Assembly: GCF_021531815.1 (NCBI RefSeq)
Contig: NZ_JADYUM010000008.1
Coordinates: forward strand, 62,001 to 126,000
Source of the DNA: Pseudoflavonifractor phocaeensis
GTDB taxonomy: Bacteria > Bacillota > Clostridia > Oscillospirales > Oscillospiraceae
Length of the DNA stretch: 64,000 nucleotides
Reading direction: 5' to 3'
Shown here: piece after piece, positions 15,687 to 23,436 of the stretch
Layout: every line of letters starts with the position of its first letter
Numbering within the stretch: the stretch's first letter is position 1
Notes under the pieces: generated by a model
Database searches by the model: none
Told to the model about the DNA's origin: nothing
What the model saw: the letters and a program-made list of their open reading frames with translations, nothing else
Translations under genes and position numbers: made by a program

Positions 15687-17408
15687 GTGAATGGAATTCT
15701 CATGATGGTCATCGCCATCATCGTATTGGGAGGCGCGTATCTCCTGTATGGCCGGTATCTGCAGAACAAGTGGGGGATCGATCCCAATAAGGAAACCCCC
15801 GCTTACGAGATGCAGGACGGTGTTGATTACGTGCCGGCAGACACGAACGTCGTATTTGGGCATCAATTTGCATCCATTGCCGGAGCCGGCCCCATCAATG
15901 GCCCGATTCAGGCCGCCATGTTCGGATGGCTCCCGGTTTTGCTCTGGATTTTGATCGGCGGTGTATTCTTTGGCGCCGTGCAGGATTTCGCGTCTATGTA
16001 CGCGTCTGTAAAAAACAAGGGCCGCACCATCGGCTATATCATTGAAGCGTACATCGGCAAGTTGGGCAAAAAGCTGTTCCTGCTGTTTTGCTGGCTGTTC
16101 TGCATTCTGGTCGTGGCAGCCTTTGCGGATGTGGTCGCGGGAACGTTTAACGGATTTTCAGTCAGCGAAAGCGGCATTGTGAGCAAAGTTGCGGCAAACG
16201 GCTCGGTGGCCACGACGTCCATGCTGTTTATTCTGGAAGCAGTCGTGCTGGGGATGATCCTGCGGATGGGGCATCTGAATAAATGGGTCAACACGGCCAT
16301 TGCCATTGCCATGCTGATAGCGGCGGTAGCCTTAGGCCTGGCTTTCCCGGTGTATCTGAGCCAGGGGACCTGGCATATCATCATCTTCGTTTACATCCTG
16401 GTCGCCTGCGTCGCCCCGGTAAGCGCCCTGCTTCAGCCCCGGGACTACTTGAACAGCTATCTGCTGATCTTCATGATCGTGGCAGCCGTCATCGGTGTCT
16501 TTGTGGCCAATCCCTCCTGCAATTTGAGGGCATTTACCGGCTTTTGCGTGGACGGGCAGTATCTGTTCCCCATTCTGTTTGTGACGATCGCCTGCGGCGC
16601 CGTATCAGGCTTCCACTCTCTTGTTTCCTCCGGAACGGCGTCCAAGCAGATCAAAAACGAAAAGAATATGCTCCCGGTGTCCTTTGGCGCCATGCTGATG
16701 GAGAGCCTGTTGGCGGTGATCGCGCTGATCGCCGTGGCTTCCTTCGCGGATGGTGAGGCCGCGGCGCAGGGCTTGGTCACGCAGCCCCAGATTTTTGCCG
16801 GAGCCATCGCCAACTTCCTGACGGCGGTCGGATTGCCGTACAACCTGGTATTTACCCTGATTAACCTGGCCGTGTCGGCGTTCGCGCTGACGTCGCTGGA
16901 CTCCGTGGCACGTGTGGGAAGACTGTCCTTCCAGGAGTTCTTCCTTGACGATGATGTAAATGATCAGAATAGGAAGCCGTGGCAGAGCCTGATGACCAAC
17001 AAATATTTTGCAACGGTCCTGACGCTGGTGCTGGCTTATCTGCTGACAAAGGTTGGCTACAAGGAGATCTGGCCGCTGTTTGGCTCCGGCAACCAGCTGC
17101 TGTCCGTGCTTGCGCTGGTGGCCTGCGCGGTATTTCTTAAAAAGACAAAGCGGCAGGGGGCCATGCTGTGGATTCCCATGGCATTCATGATCGCGGTCAC
17201 CTTTACCGCGCTGGGAATGACCATTTATCATCTGGGTGGACAACTTGTGACAACAGGTTTGGATCTCGGAAACACTCTACAGCTGATTTTTGCGGTGCTG
17301 CTTCTACTGCTCGGCGTTATTGTTGCCGTTCAGGGAATCAGAAAGCTGACGGAAAAGGATGACGGACAACCGGCTGAAAAGCAGACGGGAGCCGCTCACC
17401 TGTCATAA
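15687..17408 (+). CDS. CstA-family (carbon starvation) transporter
   Basis: A 573-residue membrane protein with about 15-16 hydrophobic segments. The CstA signature GHQFASIAGAGPINGPIQA is at about residues 54-72. Relatives import pyruvate or small peptides and amino acids, probably with protons. It starts at GTG 15687 behind AAGAGGTAA. It is the only gene under the T-box leader, which ties its expression to scarcity of one amino acid and points to an amino acid or peptide substrate rather than pyruvate (inference). Length is near the short bacterial CstA class. Confidence 0.88.
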   Translation: MNGILMMVIAIIVLGGAYLLYGRYLQNKWGIDPNKETPAYEMQDGVDYVPADTNVVFGHQFASIAGAGPINGPIQAAMFGWLPVLLWILIGGVFFGAVQDFASMYASVKNKGRTIGYIIEAYIGKLGKKLFLLFCWLFCILVVAAFADVVAGTFNGFSVSESGIVSKVAANGSVATTSMLFILEAVVLGMILRMGHLNKWVNTAIAIAMLIAAVALGLAFPVYLSQGTWHIIIFVYILVACVAPVSALLQPRDYLNSYLLIFMIVAAVIGVFVANPSCNLRAFTGFCVDGQYLFPILFVTIACGAVSGFHSLVSSGTASKQIKNEKNMLPVSFGAMLMESLLAVIALIAVASFADGEAAAQGLVTQPQIFAGAIANFLTAVGLPYNLVFTLINLAVSAFALTSLDSVARVGRLSFQEFFLDDDVNDQNRKPWQSLMTNKYFATVLTLVLAYLLTKVGYKEIWPLFGSGNQLLSVLALVACAVFLKKTKRQGAMLWIPMAFMIAVTFTALGMTIYHLGGQLVTTGLDLGNTLQLIFAVLLLLLGVIVAVQGIRKLTEKDDGQPAEKQTGAAHLS

Positions 17409-17425
17409 CGAACTTCCTATCAGGA

Positions 17426-17464
17426 GAACGCCGCTCAGACGTACGAAATGTCTGAGCGGTGTTC
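17426..17464 (+). terminator. Terminator after the CstA-like gene
   Basis: AGAACGCCGCTCAGAC and GTCTGAGCGGTGTTCT form a 15-pair stem with one wobble or mismatch and a 9-base loop; the following tract (AATAATCG) is only weakly T-rich. Confidence 0.6.
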
Positions 17465-17600
17465 TAATAATCGAAGAAAAACGGCAAAATTCATTTGTTA
17501 ATTTGTGCAGAATACTGATTGAAAATGGGGCAAAAAGGGCTAAGATAGCATGATACGAATAGAACTGCACGTTTTTTGTATCAGAAAGGAAGTTTTGATT

Positions 17601-18884
17601 TTGTCCTATCATTATTTGATAGATCTGGCCCTGATCCTCCTGAGTACCAAACTGCTGGGGCTTGTGACCCAGCGGTTTCAGATGCCCCAAGTGGTAGGTG
17701 CGCTGCTGGCGGGCCTGGTCCTCGGCCCCGCAGGGCTGAATATCCTCTCTGAGACAGAGTTCCTGTCTCAGATCAGTGAACTGGGCGTCATCGTTCTGAT
17801 GTTTTCCGCCGGAATGGGGACGGACATTCAGGAACTCAAGCATAGTGGAAAAGCCGGCTTTTTAGTGGCCCTGCTGGGTGTACTGGTCCCGCTGGCCATG
17901 GGCACAGCTCTGGCCTGGGGCGCTGCCAAAGCGGGAATGATCGAAAGCAGCGGTTTCCTGGAGAACGTATTTGTGGGCACGGTCCTCACCGCCACCTCCG
18001 TCAGCATCACTGTTGAGACACTGAAGGAGATGGGAAAGCTGGAGACCAAGGCGGGCAATACCATCCTGGCCGCCGCCCTTATCGACGATGTGCTGGGTTT
18101 GATCGCCCTGACCCTAGTCAGCAGCGTGGCCGGCGGCGGAGAAAGCATCCTGCTGGTGCTTGCAAAGATCGTGGGCTTCTTTGTCTTTGCCGCTGTGGTT
18201 GGCTATGGCGCCTATCGGCTGTTCACCTGGATGCTGGAGCGCCAGCACGGCTGGGCCACCCACCGGAACACGGTGCTGGCCTTTGTGCTGTGCCTGGTGA
18301 TGTCCTACTGCGCCGAGGCGTTCTTTGGCGTAGCGGATATCACGGGTGCTTACGCGGCGGGCCTGGTGGTGGCCTGCACCCCCAAGGCCGCCTATATCCA
18401 GTCCAAATTCAACTCTATGTGCTATCTGCTGCTGACGCCGGTTTTCTTCGCCAGCATTGGCATCAGCGCGCAGCTGACAGGCATGAGCGGCCGGCTGGTG
18501 CTGTTCTCCGTCCTGCTGCTGGAGGTCTCTGTGATCTCAAAACTGACGGGCTGCGGTCTTGGCGCAAAGCTCTGCGGCTTCAGCAACAAGGAGAGCCTGC
18601 AGGTGGGCGCAGGCATGGTATGCCGGGGCGAGGTGGCCCTGATCGTGGCCAACCGCGGCTTGTCCATGGGTGTTTTGAGTCAGACCATGATGACCCCCAT
18701 CATTATCACTGTGGTGGGCGGTACGATACTGACGCCAATCCTGCTGAAGCTGGCGTTCCGCGGTCACAGCGGGGAACCGAACGGCGATGGTCGGCTGGTG
18801 GACCGCTACAACAAGGCGGAGCAGCTGGATTGTGTTTCCGAGCGGCTGCTGCAGGCTGACCATGATTTGATGAATAAAAAATGA
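17601..18884 (+). CDS. CPA2-family cation:proton antiporter
   Basis: A 427-residue membrane protein of the monovalent cation:proton antiporter-2 family (KefB/NhaS-like), about 12 membrane segments. Typical stretches are QVVGALLAGLVLGPAGLNIL, LGVIVLMFSAGM and the paired ALIDDVLG with the conserved aspartates of the ion site. No C-terminal TrkA-N domain is present. I chose TTG 17601 because AAAGGAAG stands eight bases before it; an upstream ATG (17550) is possible. It probably exchanges Na+ or K+ for H+. It lies alone between two terminators. Confidence 0.85.
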   Translation: MSYHYLIDLALILLSTKLLGLVTQRFQMPQVVGALLAGLVLGPAGLNILSETEFLSQISELGVIVLMFSAGMGTDIQELKHSGKAGFLVALLGVLVPLAMGTALAWGAAKAGMIESSGFLENVFVGTVLTATSVSITVETLKEMGKLETKAGNTILAAALIDDVLGLIALTLVSSVAGGGESILLVLAKIVGFFVFAAVVGYGAYRLFTWMLERQHGWATHRNTVLAFVLCLVMSYCAEAFFGVADITGAYAAGLVVACTPKAAYIQSKFNSMCYLLLTPVFFASIGISAQLTGMSGRLVLFSVLLLEVSVISKLTGCGLGAKLCGFSNKESLQVGAGMVCRGEVALIVANRGLSMGVLSQTMMTPIIITVVGGTILTPILLKLAFRGHSGEPNGDGRLVDRYNKAEQLDCVSERLLQADHDLMNKK

Positions 18885-18902
18885 GCCTGAGAAAATGAAA
18901 TG

Positions 18903-18946
18903 ACCCCATTCGTTGACAGTATGGCATGCTGCCTAACGAATGGGGT
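18903..18946. terminator. Bidirectional terminator between antiporter and corA
   Basis: A perfect 12-base stem ACCCCATTCGTT/AACGAATGGGGT with a 20-base loop containing GCATGC, between two converging genes. T-richness is modest on either side. Confidence 0.6.
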
Positions 18947-19007
18947 GTTTACATGCCAAATCGCAAGGGGCTTTTGTTTTAATCATCTCTCCACTGGTAT
19001 CGCGGAT

Positions 19008-19925
19008 TCACCAGAATTTTTTCTTCTTCATGATCCAAAGGCAAACCAATACTACTGCCACGCTGATGACGATGACAGCCGGGTAACCATATTTCCAGGT
19101 GAGCTCTGGCATATATGCGAAATTCATGCCATACCAGCCTGTCACAAGTGTCAGGGGGAGAAAGATCGTGGTGACGATGGTAAGAATTTTCATGATTCGA
19201 TTCTGCCGAATATCGATTTCTGCCTGAAACAGTTCCCGTATCTGCATTCCGTACTCCCGCAGCATTTGCGCCTGATTCTTCAAGCGGTCGATCCGTTTCT
19301 CTACCAGGTGGAACAGTTTCAGATTATTTTCTTCAAAATACTTATTTTCATTTTCTTCAAATTCGCAGACCATATCTTCCAGCTGCGTGTAGTAATGGAT
19401 CCAACCGGCAACCTCCTTCCGCAAAGCGGTCATGTGAAGGTTGAAGTCATTCATGATCCCGGCTAACACCTGGTCTTCCAGGTGGGTCAGTTTATCTTCA
19501 AGCTCTTGCAGGTGGTGCATATCCTTGGTAATTAAAAGCTCCAAAAACGCATAGAAGAATTCTCCGACGTCCTTTTCCATCTGTGGGTTCTCCTCTTGAA
19601 CCCGATGGAGCATCGTATGGGCAACGCCGGAATCGTCACAAAGGATCATTTGATCTGCTGTTAAGAGGTAGCCAAACGCAATGGGGATCTGTTCCTTGGT
19701 CTGCCGTGGAGTTGCAATCGTTCCGCAGAGATAGCTCCGGTGTGTTTCCGCCTTGCACACACGCGCATCCCGTGCTGTTGGCGTATGGCAAAGGACCTGC
19801 TCCAGACCGGGGAGATGGGGATTCTGATCCAGTTCCTCCGAGGTCAACAGGGTCAAGAAACAATTATCAGAATCCGGCGCTTCCGTCAGCGGGCTCCGTG
19901 CAGAGGATAGATTGTATTGATACAT
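19008..19925 (-). CDS. corA: CorA-family divalent cation transporter
   Basis: A 305-residue CorA-type magnesium (or other divalent) channel. The large cytoplasmic domain ends in long helices rich in charged residues (about 120-240), then two membrane segments close to the C terminus with the selectivity motif YGMNF between them and the lysine-rich tail MKKKKFW. I chose the start at 19925 because AAGGAGAATTCG lies directly upstream; a longer frame to 19988 has no ribosome site. The gene converges on the antiporter gene. Confidence 0.9.
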   Translation of the reverse strand: MYQYNLSSARSPLTEAPDSDNCFLTLLTSEELDQNPHLPGLEQVLCHTPTARDARVCKAETHRSYLCGTIATPRQTKEQIPIAFGYLLTADQMILCDDSGVAHTMLHRVQEENPQMEKDVGEFFYAFLELLITKDMHHLQELEDKLTHLEDQVLAGIMNDFNLHMTALRKEVAGWIHYYTQLEDMVCEFEENENKYFEENNLKLFHLVEKRIDRLKNQAQMLREYGMQIRELFQAEIDIRQNRIMKILTIVTTIFLPLTLVTGWYGMNFAYMPELTWKYGYPAVIVISVAVVLVCLWIMKKKKFW

Positions 19926-20063
19926 CGAATTCTCCTTAAACGTGTATTTTGATTGGGGCCATTGTATCACATTTCGGCTTAAGTGCAAGGATCAGCCAAA
20001 GGAAGTCGAGAGAACTCTAAAACCTGCGGCCGATAAAATGTATGGAAAGCCGCACTGCGATAA

Positions 20064-20110
20064 CATCCTGTATGTCTGACGCTCACAAGAAGCGTCAAAC
20101 ATACAGGATG
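20064..20110. repeat. Hairpin repeat, copy A
   Basis: ATCCTGTATGT pairs with ACATACAGGAT, and an inner GACGCT/AGCGTC stem extends the hairpin; CTTTTCTTT follows on the plus strand. A diverged copy with compensating base changes lies at 26934-26974. Positions suggest transcription terminators derived from one repeat family. Confidence 0.65.
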
Positions 20111-20243
20111 CTTTTCTTTATAACCTGCGGCCAAACCCAGTAAGAATATCAGCGGTAGTTTACCACAATCGGTCCTATCGTTGATCCAATCATGGATGGT
20201 ATCGCACGGTGTTTTCCAAGTTTTCTCAAATGACTAACCATCC

Positions 20244-20891
20244 TCACAGATTCAAAAACCGCTGCACGTCCCGGTTGCTGCCGAGAACAAAAATCGTCTC
20301 ATCTGCCCGGAAACAATGTGTGGGGCCGGGCAATGGCTCCAGTTTCCCGTTATATTTTGTAGCCAGCACATTGATATGGTACTTCTGTCGGACAGCCAGC
20401 TCCACAATGGTTTTCCCCACCCAGGATGCCGGCACCGCGGTTTCAAAAATAGAGTGATCGTCCGTCAGTTCAATGTAATCAAACACGTGATCCGCGGTAT
20501 ACCGCACCGCAGACCAATTTGCCATCTGCCTTTCCGGATAGATCACATCGTCCGCTCCGTTGCGCAGCAGAAATTTGGCATGGACATCCCGGGCTGCCCG
20601 GGACAGCACGAAGGGGGCGCCATTCTCTTTCAGCAGCGCGGTGGTCTCCAGGGAGCTTTGGAAGTCATCACCAATGGCGACGACGCACAGGTCAAAATTC
20701 CGGACGCCCAGGGACGCGATGAATTGTTCATTGGTGCTGTCTCCGATCTGGGCGTTGGTAACCAGAGGAAGAATGTCATTGACCCGATCCTCGTTCCGGT
20801 CCACAGCCAGCACCTCGTGGTGCAGCTCCTTCAGCTTTTCCGCCATGTGGCGGCCAAAACGCCCCAGGCCAATCAAAAGTACAGATTTCAT
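20244..20891 (-). CDS. ktrA: KtrA/TrkA-type potassium uptake regulator
   Basis: A 215-residue cytoplasmic gating subunit of a Ktr/Trk potassium transporter. An N-terminal RCK Rossmann domain has GLGRFGRHMAEKL at residues 8-20 and the acidic end of the second strand (VDRNEDR); a C-terminal TrkA-C domain follows (about residues 135-215). Nucleotide binding opens the partner pore. It is the second gene after ktrB, 13 bases downstream on the minus strand, and lies close to the kdp genes. Confidence 0.92.
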   Translation of the reverse strand: MKSVLLIGLGRFGRHMAEKLKELHHEVLAVDRNEDRVNDILPLVTNAQIGDSTNEQFIASLGVRNFDLCVVAIGDDFQSSLETTALLKENGAPFVLSRAARDVHAKFLLRNGADDVIYPERQMANWSAVRYTADHVFDYIELTDDHSIFETAVPASWVGKTIVELAVRQKYHINVLATKYNGKLEPLPGPTHCFRADETIFVLGSNRDVQRFLNL

Positions 20892-20904
20892 ATGGATACT
20901 CCTT

Positions 20905-22281
20905 TTAACCTACCGTTACCGGTTCCTGCGGGAATTGGGAAGAAGCGGCCCGATTGTTCGCCGTGAATGCGTAGATCATGGTCAGGCCGCCCACCCGCCC
21001 AAAGTACATGAGAAACACCAGAATCATTCTGCACGGCAGCGAAAACCGCGCGGTGCCGCCCAGGGACAGGCCGACTGTACCAATGGCGGATGCCGCTTCA
21101 AACAGCGCATCCATCAGCGGGGCCTGGTCGATGCAGCAGATCAGGATGCCGCCCATGAGGAAAAACAGAAGGTACAGAAGGAAGATGGCACAGGCGCTCT
21201 GGAGCGCGTCGTCCTGCACCCGCCGCCCGTAACATTGGGCGCTGCGCCGTTTTTTGAAAACCGCGATGGCGCTCAGCACCAGCACCGCAAAGGTGGTGGT
21301 TTTGAAACCGCCGGCTGTCGAACCGGGAGAACCGCCGGTGAGCATCAGAAGAATGGTCAGCAGCTGGCTGGGCTCGGACATCTGCGCCAGATCCACCGTG
21401 TTGAAGCCCGCGGTCCTGGGGGTGACAGACTGGAACATCGCCGCCAGCACTTTCTCCATGGGAGACAGGCTGTCCCATTGCGGGAGCCGGAACTCGTACA
21501 GCAGGAAGAACAGAAATCCAAACAGCAGCAGTCCCGCGGTGGTGACCAAAATGAGCTTGCTTTGCAGCCGATACTCCTTGAACCGGAGACGCCGGGTGGA
21601 AATATCCTGCCAGGTCAAAAATCCCAGGCCGCCCACCACGATCAGCAGCATGACGGTCAAATTTACGACGGGGTCTCCGGCGTAGCTGGTCAGGGAGGAA
21701 AACGGCGCCTTTACGCCCATCAAATCAAAGCCTGCATTGCAGAAAGCGGAGATGGAATGGAACACCGCATACCACAGGCCGCGTCCCAAGCCAAACTCTG
21801 GGCAGAAGCGAAACGCTAAAATCAGCACGCCTACGCCCTCGATAGCAAAGGCGGTTTTTAGAATAAAGCCCGTCATGCGGACGATGCCGCCCACCTGGGG
21901 CGCGGAGATAGACTCCTGCATGACCCACCGCTGCTTCAGGCCGATCCGCTTGCCGGAGAAGATAAAGATGGCAACGGCCATGGTGACCACGCCCATGCCG
22001 CCCACCTGAATAAGAATCAAGATGACCAACTGCCCAAACTGGGACCAATAGGTGGCGGTGTCATGGACCACAAGGCCGGTGACGCAGGTGGCGGAGGTGG
22101 CGGTGAAAAGGGCATCGGTAAAGGAGGCTCCTCCCCATTCCCGGGTGGAAAATGGCAGCATCAGCAGAAGCGTCCCCAGCAAGATCAGCAGAAGAAAGCC
22201 AAATATAATGATACGAGCGGGAGATGCCCGGTCGCTTTTCCAAAAGGGCGCCAGTATCTCCCGAATTTTCTCTTTCAACAC
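20905..22281 (-). CDS. ktrB: KtrB/TrkH-type potassium transporter
   Basis: A 458-residue potassium channel subunit with four membrane-pore-membrane repeats. The selectivity filter regions are visible as ATSATCVTGL, SISAFCNAGFDLMG, QSVTPRTAGFNTVD and ASAIGTVGLSLGG. Together with the ktrA product it forms a sodium- or proton-coupled potassium uptake system. The gene reads away from the broken kdp operon, ending 13 bases before ktrA. With kdpFABC inactive this is the only intact potassium importer in the window. Confidence 0.93.
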   Translation of the reverse strand: MLKEKIREILAPFWKSDRASPARIIIFGFLLLILLGTLLLMLPFSTREWGGASFTDALFTATSATCVTGLVVHDTATYWSQFGQLVILILIQVGGMGVVTMAVAIFIFSGKRIGLKQRWVMQESISAPQVGGIVRMTGFILKTAFAIEGVGVLILAFRFCPEFGLGRGLWYAVFHSISAFCNAGFDLMGVKAPFSSLTSYAGDPVVNLTVMLLIVVGGLGFLTWQDISTRRLRFKEYRLQSKLILVTTAGLLLFGFLFFLLYEFRLPQWDSLSPMEKVLAAMFQSVTPRTAGFNTVDLAQMSEPSQLLTILLMLTGGSPGSTAGGFKTTTFAVLVLSAIAVFKKRRSAQCYGRRVQDDALQSACAIFLLYLLFFLMGGILICCIDQAPLMDALFEAASAIGTVGLSLGGTARFSLPCRMILVFLMYFGRVGGLTMIYAFTANNRAASSQFPQEPVTVG

Positions 22282-22400
22282 GTCTGAGGCTCCTCCTCAT
22301 AAAGACGATCACAAGGGCGTATAAAGGTATTTTTAATTATAGCACGTCGGGTATGAGGAAACTATTAGAGTTGCAACCTCCATATTAAGACTGCATTAAA

Positions 22401-22890
22401 TTATGCGTTTTCATTGCCCTCCTCATCCGTGAAAGAGGTCAGGTCCAGACTCATGGGGCGGCCCCACAGATGCTCGGGCTTCGTGAACTGCTGGGCCAGC
22501 AGTTCGGAGCCGTAAGTCTTGCCGTCGATCTCAATGACGCTGCCATTTGCCTGATGGGGAAACAGCGTCTGGTTGATGCCGGTGCAGACCACCGTGTAAA
22601 GAAAGCCGCACAGGACGGTCATCACCAGCACCAGTCCAAATGCGCGTAAAGCTGTTTGTTTCATAAAGCCGAATAGATTAAAGAGGAGCGCGGCGGCCAG
22701 ATACTTCTTCCAGCCCATATCCTCCTCAGGGTCAATACGCAGGAGCTTGCAGATGCCCCGCTCCACCGGACCCAGGACGCGGGAGACGAGGGTTTTCTCT
22801 CCGTCCCACTTTGCTAATATAGAATCCCAGCGGGATGGAAAAGGCCACCAGGATACCTACATACAGCACATACTGTAATACCGAGTTCAT
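22401..22890 (-). pseudogene. Remnant of kdpA joined to kdpC (kdpB lost)
   Basis: From the kdpA start (ATG at 22888-22890, MNSVLQYVLYVG) the sequence reads as the first 30 residues of KdpA. It then changes frame near codon 30 and continues as KdpA (RVLGPVERGICKLLRIDPEEDM, then GWKKYLAAALLFNLFGF). It passes directly into the start of KdpC (MKQTALRAFGLVLVMTVLCG...GSELLAQQFTKPEHLWGRP), which itself ends early at 22401. More than 400 residues of KdpA, all of KdpB and the second half of KdpC are missing. The frame from 22766 stays open for 121 residues, so a short KdpA-KdpC fusion peptide could in principle be made, but no functional pump can be. Confidence 0.85.
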
Positions 22891-22899
22891 AAGCGTTTC

Positions 22900-22983
22900 T
22901 TACTCCTCCTTCATAAGTACCCAGGTGAGATACCCCAGGATCGCGACGGTGAGGACACCGATCGCACCGATTATGACTTGCAT
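22900..22983 (-). CDS. kdpF: KdpF-like small membrane peptide
   Basis: A 27-residue single-helix peptide (MQVIIGAIGVLTVAILGYLTW plus a short charged tail), the size and character of KdpF, which stabilises the KdpABC complex in other bacteria. GGAGG precedes the ATG. It is the first gene of the kdp operon and remains intact, though its partners downstream are destroyed. Its survival may reflect recent loss of the pump or an independent role. Confidence 0.75.
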   Translation of the reverse strand: MQVIIGAIGVLTVAILGYLTWVLMKEE

Positions 22984-23199
22984 AGTGAAACCTCCTTTTC
23001 GTGGATTCACTCTATCACGGAAGTCATAAATGTGCCCTTTGAGTTGGCCCCTCCGCATTAAAGTTCAATTAAATCCATTGATGTTTAATGGAATCTTTAT
23101 CTCACGCGTCAAACGCGAATCTCACACATATGCCTTTGCGTCTATAATGGAACTATCAAAAGGCAACACCTTCGTCAGACATATTTGGGAGGGGTTCGT
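22984..23199. promoter_or_regulatory. Divergent kdp promoter region
   Basis: This region separates kdpF (minus) from the kdpD side (plus). It contains a TATAAT at about 23140-23145 for rightward transcription, a short inverted repeat ACGCG-TCAAA-CGCG near 23103-23116, and an AT-rich stretch with repeated ATTAAA/TTTAAT. It is the natural place for a KdpE binding site. The left half resembles the flank of the kdp fossil at 2935-3000. Confidence 0.5.
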
Positions 23200-23382
23200 G
23201 TGGAAGCATTGGTCTTGATCGGTGGGCTTTTCTTTATTGCAGTCTTCGGTTATTATGTGGTTGGGCGCCTCGGCCGCTTTTTGGACAGAGGCGGGATCTC
23301 GCCCTATTGGGACGCAGAAGAGGAAGAAGTCGCAAAAAAACAGGAGGCCGCGGACTCCCAGTCTCATAAAGATACATATTAA
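23200..23382 (+). CDS. Small single-span membrane protein upstream of kdpD
   Basis: A 60-residue protein: one membrane segment at about residues 2-20 followed by a polar, acidic tail (WDAEEEEVAKKQE). The GTG at 23200 is preceded by GGGAGGGG; a TTG at 23185 is an alternative. It lies 54 bases before kdpD on the same strand. I do not know the family. Position suggests a link with potassium sensing or the neighbouring Ktr system, but this is inference. Confidence 0.6.
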   Translation: MEALVLIGGLFFIAVFGYYVVGRLGRFLDRGGISPYWDAEEEEVAKKQEAADSQSHKDTY

Positions 23383-23436
23383 ATTGGGCGTGTCCCAGAA
23401 AGGACGCCTATTTTTTCACAGAGAGGAGCAACTACC

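Noticed and set aside
22401-22766. Treating the open KdpA-KdpC frame as a new functional fusion protein
   Set aside because: Its two parts are truncated ends of different pump subunits joined by deletion, with a frame change ahead of it and a shortened end. It is simpler to regard it as a remnant, though expression cannot be excluded.
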